Shown here one piece after another: positions 1 through 5,859 of a stretch of 64,000 nt of DNA. Both the position numbers and the translations under genes were made by a program. The notes under the pieces are model-generated. The model ran no database searches, was not told where the DNA came from, and saw nothing but the letters and a program-made list of their open reading frames with translations. The DNA comes from a virus, in the IMG/VR virus record IMGVR_UViG_3300045970_000591, positions 1-64,000 of that record; one strand, written 5' to 3'. Numbering within the stretch: position 1 is the first letter of the stretch; every line of letters starts with the position of its first letter.

Positions 1-753
1 TGTTAGGGCTTAAACTTAAATAGCGAGATTAATCTTTGTGCCTAAACCCTAGAGATAAAACCTGCAACCAGATTTGGTTTTGCGCGTGACATTTGTGCGT
101 GCATTATACACACAAGTTATGCGCGTGTATGTGTGTATACAGATATATGTATATACCTGTACAGCTTTGACACCTAGACATAGAGTTCGTGCTAGTTTAG
201 ATCTAATGCCTGCAGGCCTACAAGCACGAACTCTCTGAGACTTTGTCGATCTTTTGTCTGTCTTTTGCGTATTCTCGTAGACGACATCTGTTTATGTCTG
301 TTAGTTGTAGAACCTTAGCGAGAGTGTTCTGGACGTACGGCCGTAGGTAAGGCTGCAACTGCATTTATTGTTAGATTTTACAGGAAACCACAGACTTTGT
401 CAACAACTTTTGTCAAACAAATGTAAGATCGCGTTCTTAGCTTTGTGCCTAAGTTTAAGGTATCTCTACAGTAGCGAGATACTGTGCTTGATCAGACAAA
501 GATCGTATTAGTTCGTGCAGGTGGTTCTGAAGAACGATAGATCTACATTAGCAAGAACAGTCTAAAGCATAGGGAAAAAGTTAAACATTAATAGCTTATG
601 TATGTGTTTTGCTTAGTCAAAACGCATAGTAAGTGCTTACTTACATACGCCTTTGAGCGCGTTCGCGTTTGGTCGACATGGGCGTGCGCCTAAACGAGCG
701 AGACCATTTTACATAAGCTCTCGCTTGGTCATTTTAGGACAAAGACTAGGGCA
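1..753. other. Gene-free left end with inverted repeats
   Basis: No convincing coding region is seen in this stretch of about 750 bases. It is AT-rich and holds several short inverted repeats, including a perfect 12-bp stem at 182-193/223-234 and a 7-bp stem at 460-466/476-482. No tRNA T-arm signature was found. It may carry regulatory or structured RNA, but nothing in the sequence assigns a function. Confidence 0.5.
182..234. repeat. 12-bp perfect inverted repeat
   Basis: AGAGTTCGTGCT at 182-193 is matched by its exact reverse complement at 223-234. The 29-base loop contains two further small palindromes, TTAGATCTAA and GCCTGCAGGC. It could be a structured RNA element or a protein-binding site. 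No neighbouring gene explains it. Confidence 0.6.
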
Positions 754-817
754 AGCGTGAACTTAAAGTGCAACAAAGTGTAACACTGCACTAAATACAC
801 AAAAAATAGTTTATAAT
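754..817 (+). promoter_or_regulatory. 64-bp repeated promoter cassette, copy 1
   Basis: A 64-base block ending in TATAAT (812-817) is repeated without a mismatch at 4223-4286 and with several mismatches at 3200-3263. TATAAT is followed by 4 bases and then ACTTAGCAACAAA (822-834), a leader shared with 1987-1999 and 2545-2557. There is no good -35 hexamer, so activation may depend on the conserved upstream part. It precedes the gene starting at 849. Confidence 0.7.
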
Positions 818-848
818 GTTTACTTAGCAACAAACAAAGTAGCAAAAA

Positions 849-1130
849 ATGCAAAAAGCAAACACACTGTTTTACAAAGTGCAAATGCAAAAAAACAACA
901 GCGCGTTGTTTATTGTGTTTAGCTTTGCGGAGCCCGTGCAGCAGCGCACAGCGCACAGCGTTGTAACGCACGCGAAAACGCTTACAAGCGCAAAGTTAGC
1001 GCAGCTTGTTGCCGTGCAAGCAAAGTTTGACAACGCAGCTGACACGCTCGATGTTAGCAGCACTGCAATGTGCAAGTTGTTGCAAAAAAACGACACTTAC
1101 GCAGCAGCACAGCAAGTCGCGTACTACTAA
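849..1130 (+). CDS. Small Ala/Gln/Lys-rich protein of unknown function
   Basis: This 93-aa ORF follows repeated promoter copy 1 and is followed by a hairpin, so it reads as a one-gene cassette. I do not recognise a family. It is rich in Ala, Gln, Lys and Val and has few acidic residues. Its DNA is depleted in GA, GG, TC and CC dinucleotides but not free of them, unlike the related-looking genes at 3316 and 4293. No Shine-Dalgarno sequence is visible before the start. Confidence 0.55.
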   Translation: MQKANTLFYKVQMQKNNSALFIVFSFAEPVQQRTAHSVVTHAKTLTSAKLAQLVAVQAKFDNAADTLDVSSTAMCKLLQKNDTYAAAQQVAYY

Positions 1131-1141
1131 CGCGCAGCAGT

Positions 1142-1165
1142 TGCAGCAGCAAGCAAGATGCTGCA
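1142..1165 (+). other. Hairpin after the 849 gene
   Basis: TGCAGCA (1142-1148) pairs with TGCTGCA (1159-1165) across a 10-base loop, 11 bases after the stop codon. There is no U-tract, so it is not a classical terminator. It may protect the 3' end of the RNA. Similar hairpins follow the other cassettes. Confidence 0.5.
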
Positions 1166-1188
1166 CTGTGTAACAAATGTAACAGTGC

Positions 1189-1217
1189 TTGCAAAAGCAC
1201 TGTTTCTGCGTTATAAT
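1189..1217 (+). promoter_or_regulatory. Sigma70-type promoter, leaderless
   Basis: TTGCAA (1189-1194), a 17-base spacer and TATAAT (1212-1217) form a near-consensus promoter. The ATG of the next gene is at 1223, where transcription should begin, so the mRNA is probably leaderless. Confidence 0.75.
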
Positions 1218-1222
1218 ACACT

Positions 1223-1420
1223 ATGGTTACAAAAACATTCTCCTCCTTTACTGCATACATGCAGGCACTCTCGAAGTTAAAGGCTGCTGGATACATCCAC
1301 GTAAACGAGAGCTGGGAGGACAACCGGAAAACTGGCGGAAGTATGTTTGTTGCAACAACTCACGCAGGTTGTCTATTTATTGATGTGTGTATGCCCGAAA
1401 GTGCGCTTTCTGCGTTATAA
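1223..1420 (+). CDS. Small protein of unknown function
   Basis: The product is 65 aa. I do not recognise it. It has an amphipathic N-terminal half (residues 1-30) and a central Gly/Ser segment. The start is fixed by the promoter at 1189-1217, which leaves at most a base or two of leader. The end of the ORF overlaps the -10 element (1416-1421) of the next gene. Base composition here is ordinary, unlike the flanking dinucleotide-restricted cassettes. Confidence 0.55.
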   Translation: MVTKTFSSFTAYMQALSKLKAAGYIHVNESWEDNRKTGGSMFVATTHAGCLFIDVCMPESALSAL

Positions 1421-1421
1421 T
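1416..1421 (+). promoter_or_regulatory. -10 element before the 1427 gene
   Basis: TATAAT sits 5 bases before the ATG at 1427, the same geometry as the promoter at 1212. No clear -35 hexamer lies at the right distance, so the call is weaker. Confidence 0.45.
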
Positions 1422-1426
1422 ACATT

Positions 1427-1603
1427 ATGAACAAAGCACAAAAGATTGAGCGGCTTAAAGACATTTACAGGAAACTGTATGCTAACGAGCCCGCGGACAC
1501 ATACGACCTCGATGCTGCGGAAGAGTATTGGGCGAGTTTGAGCGAGGCACTGCTTGACATTGAGTTGGGTTTTGCAACACTTTATGACGCACTGGAAGGA
1601 TAA
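1427..1603 (+). CDS. Small acidic helical protein of unknown function
   Basis: A 58-aa ORF begins with MNKAQKIERLKDIYRKLY and ends DALEG. It is predominantly helical with an acidic centre. I recognise no family. It is the first of three closely packed genes (1427, 1608, 1760): the next start is 4 bases after this stop and the third overlaps the second by ATGA. The start lies just after a TATAAT box, suggesting leaderless translation. Confidence 0.6.
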   Translation: MNKAQKIERLKDIYRKLYANEPADTYDLDAAEEYWASLSEALLDIELGFATLYDALEG

Positions 1604-1607
1604 GCAA

Positions 1608-1763
1608 ATGAGTAAACAACAACGCAACGCTAAGGTAAAGGAAGCACTCGCCTTGCTGGATAAGGCTGAGACATTGTACTGGGAGTTGCACGGCGATGCA
1701 GACGACGATGTACACAGCGAGTTTGAAGTTGTGCGTGAAGCATTGGAGGCAGAAGCAAAATGA
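1608..1763 (+). CDS. Small acidic helical protein of unknown function
   Basis: The product is 51 aa and contains a predicted helix rich in Lys/Ala/Leu followed by an acidic stretch (GDADDDVHSEFE). GAAGGA at 1595-1600 is a good ribosome binding site for the ATG at 1608. An in-frame ATG at 1554 lies inside the preceding gene and is less likely. Like its upstream neighbour, it looks like a short helical regulator or inhibitor, but this is only inference. Confidence 0.6.
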   Translation: MSKQQRNAKVKEALALLDKAETLYWELHGDADDDVHSEFEVVREALEAEAK

Positions 1764-1957
1764 AAGAAAAACTCAAAACCTTGGAGAACCTGACCAGACT
1801 CCTCTATCAGGAACTCAAGATTGCAACATACGACACCACGCTCTGTGACAATGCCCACGCGCTCCTCAAAGAGGCATCAGTGGATGCAATCAACCTCCAG
1901 CGCAAGATTGAATCGGCGCGTTCCTGGCAAACCATAAAAGATGTAACAAAGGATTGA
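1760..1957 (+). CDS. Small helical protein of unknown function
   Basis: This 65-aa, almost fully helical product overlaps the previous gene by ATGA, indicating translational coupling. Leu/Ile residues are spaced as in a short coiled coil over residues 5-55. No family is recognised. The stop lies inside the -35 hexamer of the following promoter. Confidence 0.6.
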   Translation: MKEKLKTLENLTRLLYQELKIATYDTTLCDNAHALLKEASVDAINLQRKIESARSWQTIKDVTKD

Positions 1958-1982
1958 CAACCCTGTTCCTTTGTTGTATAAT
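1954..1982 (+). promoter_or_regulatory. Consensus sigma70 promoter
   Basis: TTGACA (1954-1959), a 17-base spacer and TATAAT (1977-1982) match the sigma70 consensus perfectly. The shared leader ACTTAGCAACAAA follows at 1987-1999. It drives the 2009 gene, which has AGGA as its ribosome binding site. Confidence 0.85.
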
Positions 1983-2008
1983 AAAGACTTAGCAACAAAG
2001 GAAACAAA

Positions 2009-2218
2009 ATGGAATACTTCATCTTTATTGTGTGTTTGGCGTTAATCGCTGCACCTGTCCTGTGTGTCTGGTTGTTCTACCGTCCGCTTACCCAGAAGCC
2101 TTCCGCAACCATTCAGCGTGCGGCAAAGAACATTATCAACCTTGCCAGCCAACTGGGCATGCCGGCAGCAGTTGACGCGAAGTGGAACCTGGTAGCTAAG
2201 GAGTTAGACGCAACTTAG
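2009..2218 (+). CDS. Small single-span membrane protein
   Basis: The 69-aa product starts with a hydrophobic segment (residues 3-24) ending in aromatic residues, followed by a short helical cytoplasmic-type tail. This is the layout of small phage inner-membrane proteins, but no family is recognised. It has its own perfect sigma70 promoter at 1954-1982 and a good AGGA ribosome binding site, so early expression is expected. Confidence 0.65.
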   Translation: MEYFIFIVCLALIAAPVLCVWLFYRPLTQKPSATIQRAAKNIINLASQLGMPAAVDAKWNLVAKELDAT

Positions 2219-2570
2219 TCCTGGCACACGCAGAGGCATTTAACCTATATGCCCTGCGTGACAATCCTAATTAGGAAAACCAACCTAACCTGCACGCCTA
2301 AACTGCACAGAAAATTCTCCCAGATGGTTTTGGTTTTTTAGGTAGGAAATGTGCCTAAGCAGCAAGATTGAAAAGTTGCCTATAGGCCTATAGACGAGCA
2401 GGCGCTAAGGTAAGCGGCCTAGGGCTTGTTCGCGCTAATAATACCTAACCTAACGCACGCAGCTGGCACGACACGCATAAGCACAGGAATGTGTAACAGT
2501 GTGTAACAGTGCAGCTAACACAAAATATTTGCTGTATAATAAACACTTAGCAACAAAAAGGGTTAGCGAA
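2219..2570. other. Intergenic region with -10 box and conserved leader
   Basis: No gene is seen. Short repeats built on CCTAA/TTAGG and CTAAGG occur between 2260 and 2460. TATAAT at 2535-2540 is followed after 4 bases by ACTTAGCAACAAA (2545-2557), the leader also seen at 822 and 1987. From 2451 onward the plus strand contains no TC or CC. Confidence 0.5.
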
Positions 2571-2852
2571 ATGTTTGATGCAGCACATAAAGCAAACAAC
2601 GGTGTAATGGTGCAATACGTTGATATGGGCACGGAGTACACACATAACGGGCATACGATGCTGTTTGTTGGCGAACAGCAGAGCGGTGAAGTTGTTGTGG
2701 ACGGCGTGTACTACGCGGAGTATATGTACAACGACGAAAGCGATACAAACAGCTTGTACAACGACGAGCGTGGCGACGAAGCGTTTGCGACGATTGGTAA
2801 CACAGATGAAGCGTATGAAGCGTATGCGTTACAAGTGTTACAAGCACTGTAG
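2571..2852 (+). CDS. Small acidic protein of unknown function, C-depleted coding strand
   Basis: A 93-aa acidic protein rich in Asp, Glu, Tyr, Val and Gly is encoded. No family is recognised. The start at 2571 follows the TATAAT plus ACTTAGCAACAAA leader; upstream in-frame codons lie inside the promoter. The coding strand has no TC and no CC dinucleotide, so Pro is absent and every Ser is an AGY codon. GA and GG are abundant. This is a one-strand version of the bias seen at 3316 and 4293. Confidence 0.6.
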   Translation: MFDAAHKANNGVMVQYVDMGTEYTHNGHTMLFVGEQQSGEVVVDGVYYAEYMYNDESDTNSLYNDERGDEAFATIGNTDEAYEAYALQVLQAL

Positions 2853-2861
2853 CGTTTAGGC

Positions 2862-2915
2862 AACAGTTACAAACTGTTACACAAGTTACGTCTTGTTACA
2901 AGTTTTACAACTTGT
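2862..2915 (+). other. Two strong hairpins after the 2571 gene
   Basis: AACAGTT/AACTGTT (2862-2868/2872-2878, 3-base loop) and ACAAGTT/AACTTGT (2898-2904/2909-2915, 4-base loop) follow the stop codon. There is no U-tract. They belong to a wider set of GTTACAA-type inverted repeats that end the cassettes of this region. Confidence 0.55.
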
Positions 2916-2981
2916 TACAATTCGTGCGCGTGCAGCAGCTTCTTTAAAGTTCTGCAGCGCGAACGTCTTGCAGCTACTTTT

Positions 2982-3179
2982 ATGGTTAAGCACGTCTGTG
3001 TAGCGCGGGTCGTCGTGCTACTTGCTTGCTTGTTGTTATGTATTAAGCGCGACAAGCTGTGTGTTTTATTTGTTTGCATAGTTGTATTATATACCCAACA
3101 TCCTCTAGTCGCGCTGTTTGGGTTAGGATTTTTTATGCCTGCAGCGCGAAGCAATAAAAACAGCTCGCGCAACTTTTAA
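2982..3179 (+). CDS. Doubtful hydrophobic ORF
   Basis: A 65-aa hydrophobic, Cys/Val/Leu-rich ORF lies in a repeat-rich interval. It has no ribosome binding site or promoter at a sensible distance. The repeat TGCATAGTTGTATTATA inside it (3075-3091) recurs in non-coding DNA at 4866-4882. It may be a chance frame. Confidence 0.2.
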   Translation: MVKHVCVARVVVLLACLLLCIKRDKLCVLFVCIVVLYTQHPLVALFGLGFFMPAARSNKNSSRNF

Positions 3180-3199
3180 CACAAAAGCTATTTAAAAAC

Positions 3200-3263
3200 A
3201 GCGTGAACTTAAAGTGTAACAATATGTAATACAGCACAAAATACACAAAAAATAGTTTATAAT
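3200..3263 (+). promoter_or_regulatory. 64-bp repeated promoter cassette, copy 2
   Basis: This is a diverged copy of the blocks at 754 and 4223. It keeps the first 17 bases, the AATACACAAAAAATAG core and TTTATAAT. The distance from TATAAT to the ATG at 3316 is longer (52 bases) than in copy 3. Confidence 0.65.
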
Positions 3264-3315
3264 ACAAGCTACAGGCAAAAGCAATAACGCACAAGCTGTT
3301 AAAATGTAAAGCAAT

Positions 3316-3927
3316 ATGCACACATTAACATTAGCACAAGCGCAAAACGCAATAGCGTTGCACGCAAACAACACTGTTGTAACTGCACAACAAATACAAA
3401 ATATGCTGCAAAACGTAAGCGTTACGTTTGCACAAATTACTTACGTTACGCAAGTAGCGTTAGCAGCGCAGCACAAAGCGCAAAACATACAAAAAGTAAC
3501 AACTGCAAACGTAATACTGTGCAGCAACATTAAAGCACACACAAGCGTTTACGCAAACAAAGTAAAGCGTAGCGCAGCAGCTATTAGCAGCAACAATGCA
3601 CAAGCTGTAGCAGCGTTTACAGCGCAGCAAAACTACTTTACGCACACAGCAACGCATTGCATTGTGCAGCATACACAGCACGCAAACAAAATGTATTTGT
3701 ATGCTATTTACAACAACGCACAAAGCGTGTATATGCACAATAACGCTGTTGTAAGCAAACAACACGTTGCAGCATACTGCACAAAAAGCGCAGCAGCAAC
3801 ATTGTTGCAACAAAGCAACGTTGTTGTAAATAAAACACACAACATAGCGCACACTGTGCAAGTGCGTACTATTGCGTTAAGCAACATAGTAAGCATTAAA
3901 GCGCGTAAGCAGCTACTTACAGTGTAG
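3316..3927 (+). CDS. 203-aa protein with no Asp, Glu, Gly, Pro or Trp
   Basis: This ORF encodes a basic protein rich in Ala, Gln, Asn, Thr, Val and His. I see no family resemblance. Not one Asp, Glu, Gly, Pro or Trp occurs, because the DNA from 3275 to 3976 contains no GA, GG, CC or TC dinucleotide on either strand. Codon use still looks three-periodic (GCA/GCG for Ala, AAC for Asn, CAA for Gln), which favours a real gene. It lies between repeated promoter copy 2 and a 9-bp hairpin. With no acidic residue it could bind nucleic acid, but that is inference. Confidence 0.6.
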   Translation: MHTLTLAQAQNAIALHANNTVVTAQQIQNMLQNVSVTFAQITYVTQVALAAQHKAQNIQKVTTANVILCSNIKAHTSVYANKVKRSAAAISSNNAQAVAAFTAQQNYFTHTATHCIVQHTQHANKMYLYAIYNNAQSVYMHNNAVVSKQHVAAYCTKSAAATLLQQSNVVVNKTHNIAHTVQVRTIALSNIVSIKARKQLLTV

Positions 3928-3937
3928 CAAATAAACA

Positions 3938-3959
3938 ACTGTTGCAGCAATGCAACAGT
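3938..3959 (+). terminator. 9-bp hairpin with GCAA tetraloop
   Basis: ACTGTTGCA (3938-3946) and TGCAACAGT (3951-3959) form a perfect stem capped by GCAA, 11 bases after the stop codon. No U-tract follows. It is probably a 3'-end stabiliser or weak terminator. Confidence 0.55.
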
Positions 3960-4222
3960 GTGCAAGCGCAGCTAGTTCACGCTAGTTGCGCTATTTTTTT
4001 AACTAAAACAGCGCGACCAAATATTGCACACAAATATGAGACCTTGTTTTATATTTTTAAATTTTAAAATTAAATAGCGCGGTCAAATTTACTTTTTGTC
4101 GTGCGTTTTTGGGGGCAAAAACCATCCTAAAAATGCACGGTGGTTCGCGCTACAACTTTTGAGGACACATGTTCTTTGCAGCGCGATACCCGTGCGTGCT
4201 GTGTTAGCTTGCGTGCAAAAGT
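3960..4222. other. Intergenic repeats
   Basis: No gene is seen. The motif AGCGCG followed by AC or GT occurs repeatedly (near 4010, 4076 and 4168). CATGTTCTTTG at about 4150 recurs near 4924. The region is AT-rich with a run of Ts at 3993. Confidence 0.45.
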
Positions 4223-4286
4223 AGCGTGAACTTAAAGTGCAACAAAGTGTAACACTGCACTAAATACACAAAAAATAGTTTATAAT
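4223..4286 (+). promoter_or_regulatory. 64-bp repeated promoter cassette, copy 3
   Basis: This copy is identical over all 64 bases to the block at 754-817. TATAAT occupies 4281-4286 and the next ATG is at 4293, exactly where transcription should begin, so the downstream mRNA should be leaderless. Confidence 0.75.
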
Positions 4287-4292
4287 ACAACT

Positions 4293-4619
4293 ATGCAAAA
4301 CACTACACAGCAAATAACTTATACGCAGCACTGCAAAGTAAAGCACAAAAAGCACTTTAGCATTGCACAACGCAACGCACGCAATGCTATGTATGCTGCA
4401 CTGTATAGCGCAGCACAGCAAGCAGTAGCGCAGCAAGTAGCGCAAGCACTGCAAGCACTGTATTTTAAGCAGCGCGTTAATATTAACTACAACGCAAAAA
4501 GCATTAGCGTGCAACTGCAAAACGCAACAGCAACGCAAGCAGTGCAGTATATTGCACGCACGCACAACGCAAGCATTAAGCAAACACAAAACAACATATT
4601 GTTACACTTGTTTGCATAA
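4293..4619 (+). CDS. 108-aa protein with no Asp, Glu, Gly, Pro or Trp
   Basis: The product is basic and rich in Ala, Gln, Asn and Thr, like the 203-aa protein at 3316, though the two do not obviously align. GA, GG, TC and CC are absent from the DNA between 4229 and 4699, which removes all acidic residues, Gly, Pro and Trp. Promoter copy 3 ends 6 bases before the ATG, so translation is probably leaderless. GTTACAA-type hairpins follow the stop codon. Function is unknown. Confidence 0.6.
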   Translation: MQNTTQQITYTQHCKVKHKKHFSIAQRNARNAMYAALYSAAQQAVAQQVAQALQALYFKQRVNINYNAKSISVQLQNATATQAVQYIARTHNASIKQTQNNILLHLFA

Positions 4620-4733
4620 AGCAACAACTACAAGTTGTAACAACTGTTGCAACTTGTTACAACTGTAACAACTTGTAACTGTAACATTTTGTAACAGTTC
4701 GTGCGCGTTGTTGTATGCGTGCTACACTTTTGT
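4620..4733. repeat. Cluster of overlapping inverted repeats
   Basis: The segment is built from alternating GTAACAA/TTGTTAC and CAAGTTG/CAACTTG units. One example is the 7-bp stem 4631-4637/4650-4656. Several mutually exclusive hairpins can form. It resembles the sequence after the 2571 gene (2862-2920). Confidence 0.55.
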
Positions 4734-4882
4734 GCGCGAACCCCTTGCAACATACAGCGTTGCGTGCTATAATAGTAGCGCGAACCCCTTGCAGCTTGTT
4801 GCTTGTTTGTTATAATAGTAGCGCGAACATCTTGTTGCTTACAGCAGCAGCGTATTGTATTTGTGTGCATAGTTGTATTATA
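4734..4882 (+). promoter_or_regulatory. Stacked sigma70-type promoters in 43-44 bp repeats
   Basis: Units starting GCGCGAAC at 4734, 4778 and 4821 repeat every 43-44 bases. The first holds TTGCAA (4745-4750), 17 bases and TATAAT (4768-4773). The second holds TTGCAG (4789-4794), 16 bases and TATAAT (4811-4816). A third pair is TTGTAT (4855-4860), 16 bases and TATTAT (4877-4882). No gene starts between them. An inverted copy of GCGCGAACCCCTTGC lies at 4936-4950. Confidence 0.65.
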
Positions 4883-5015
4883 CACTATATTTGTCTCTGC
4901 CGCGCAGCTTAGGGCTGAGAAATCATGTTCTTTGTAGCAAGGGGTTCGCGTAGGATGGTTATAAAATCCTAACCTAAACAGCGCGAACGCTCATTTGTAA
5001 CAGTTGTAACAGTGC

Positions 5016-5064
5016 TTGCACTTTAACAAAACTTGTGCTATAATACAAGTCAGCACTATAAATA
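5016..5064 (+). promoter_or_regulatory. Sigma70-type promoter overlapping a T4-type late box
   Basis: TTGCAC (5016-5021), a 17-base spacer and TATAAT (5039-5044) make a strong promoter. TATAAATA, the exact T4 late consensus, lies just downstream at 5057-5064. No ORF starts nearby; the transcript would run through the repeats at 5115-5200 towards the array. Confidence 0.65.
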
Positions 5065-5114
5065 GCGAGGCGAACAGTTTTACGAGAGCGCGGGTAAGCA
5101 CGCCCTAGATTTTT

Positions 5115-5200
5115 CTCCTATCTCTATAGGTCCCACCCTAAGCTGAAATTTTTCTCCTATCTCTATAGGTCCCACCCTATCTCTATAGGTCCCACCCTAA
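5115..5200. repeat. Direct repeats with an internal palindrome
   Basis: TATCTCTATAGGTCCCACCC occurs three times (from 5119, 5159 and 5179), the last two directly abutting, with a degenerate fourth copy after 5198. The first two copies extend upstream to TTTTCTCC. CCTAT and ATAGG around CTCT can pair. It lies between the 5016 promoter and the array promoter, so an operator or RNA leader element is possible. Confidence 0.7.
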
Positions 5201-5213
5201 CTCTATGCGTCCG

Positions 5214-5242
5214 TTGACTTCTAACGTAAGACCATATATACT
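5214..5242 (+). promoter_or_regulatory. Promoter of the paralog array, leaderless
   Basis: TTGACT (5214-5219), a 17-base spacer and TATACT (5237-5242) form a good sigma70-type promoter. The predicted first base is 5249, the A of the first array start codon. No Shine-Dalgarno sequence exists for that gene. Confidence 0.8.
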
Positions 5243-5248
5243 AACAGT

Positions 5249-5485
5249 ATGTCTACCGATTCTTATTCATATCCACATTCCAGTCATTTCTATCAGACGC
5301 TAGTCAGGCGTTATAAAAATGTCACGAATGATATGATGACTGAATCCCGCAATATGAAGATATGGTTGATTGCTAATGTGGTAGATCATGAATATGGTTG
5401 TTATTCAAACGGATTACTTATGGAAGTAGTTTGTTTCAAGAACCCAAAAGACTTGGTAGCCTTCAAGTTAAAGTTTGGAGTATAG
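5249..5485 (+). CDS. Array protein 1 (FKLKFG family)
   Basis: This 78-aa protein heads the array and ends DLVAFKLKFGV, the family signature. Members share a short N-terminal strand, a helix with a Trp, a variable middle, and a C-terminal strand, acidic turn, DAVAF and KLKFG. The N-terminal 40 residues here are unlike other members. Translation appears leaderless from the 5214 promoter. Function is unknown. Confidence 0.75.
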   Translation: MSTDSYSYPHSSHFYQTLVRRYKNVTNDMMTESRNMKIWLIANVVDHEYGCYSNGLLMEVVCFKNPKDLVAFKLKFGV

Positions 5486-5486
5486 T

Positions 5487-5672
5487 ATGGATTGGCCTAT
5501 TACTGTTTACATACCATATGACAACAAAACACTCAGTGTATTAGCATGGATGCACGCATATGTTGGTCAGGTAGGTGTTGATTGGGATTACATGCATATT
5601 GATAACATAAACTATATATGCTTTTCCAATGAGTTGGATCGTATGACTTGTAAGTTAAAGTTTGGAGTATAG
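5487..5672 (+). CDS. Array protein 2 (FKLKFG family)
   Basis: A 61-aa member ending CKLKFGV. It opens MDWPI, as does the next gene, and shares a W-x10-VDWDY pattern with it, so the two are recent duplicates. The ATG at 5487 is preceded by GGAG, formed by the end of the preceding gene's Gly-Val codons, at a normal ribosome-binding distance. A TTG at 5475 is inside the previous gene and is rejected as the start. Confidence 0.75.
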   Translation: MDWPITVYIPYDNKTLSVLAWMHAYVGQVGVDWDYMHIDNINYICFSNELDRMTCKLKFGV

Positions 5673-5673
5673 T

Positions 5674-5859
5674 ATGGATTGGCCTATTATAGTTAACATA
5701 TCCTATACACTTAACGCAGCTGATATACTCGACTGGTTGGAAGAGTGTGTAGGTGAAATAGATATTAGTTGGGATTGGCAACATATTAATAATAGAAACT
5801 ATGTATGCTTTGCCAGTGAAGAAGATCTATTAGCTTGTAAGTTAAAGTTTGGTATATAA
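5674..5859 (+). CDS. Array protein 3 (FKLKFG family)
   Basis: This 61-aa member is the sister of protein 2: same length, same MDWPI start, same CVG-x4-SWDW centre and the ending LLACKLKFGI. The ATG is again spaced 6 bases from a GGAG supplied by the preceding gene's codons. Cys replaces Phe of the FKLKFG core in both sisters. Confidence 0.75.
   Translation: MDWPIIVNISYTLNAADILDWLEECVGEIDISWDWQHINNRNYVCFASEEDLLACKLKFGI

Noticed and set aside
1-753. tRNA genes in the left intergenic region
   Set aside because: No cloverleaf with a TTCRA T-loop and paired acceptor stem could be drawn.
3460-3861. 133-aa minus-strand ORF in the dinucleotide-restricted tract
   Set aside because: TGA cannot occur in this tract, so long antisense frames are expected by chance. 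It has no promoter, and its Cys/Val-rich content looks like a reverse reading of the Ala/Gln frame.
4715-4912. 65-aa plus-strand ORF over the stacked promoters
   Set aside because: It is made of the promoter repeats themselves, has no ribosome binding site and reads as Ala/Cys/Leu low complexity.
5115-5200. CRISPR mini-array upstream of the paralog array
   Set aside because: Two of the copies abut without a spacer and no cas-like gene is present in the window.
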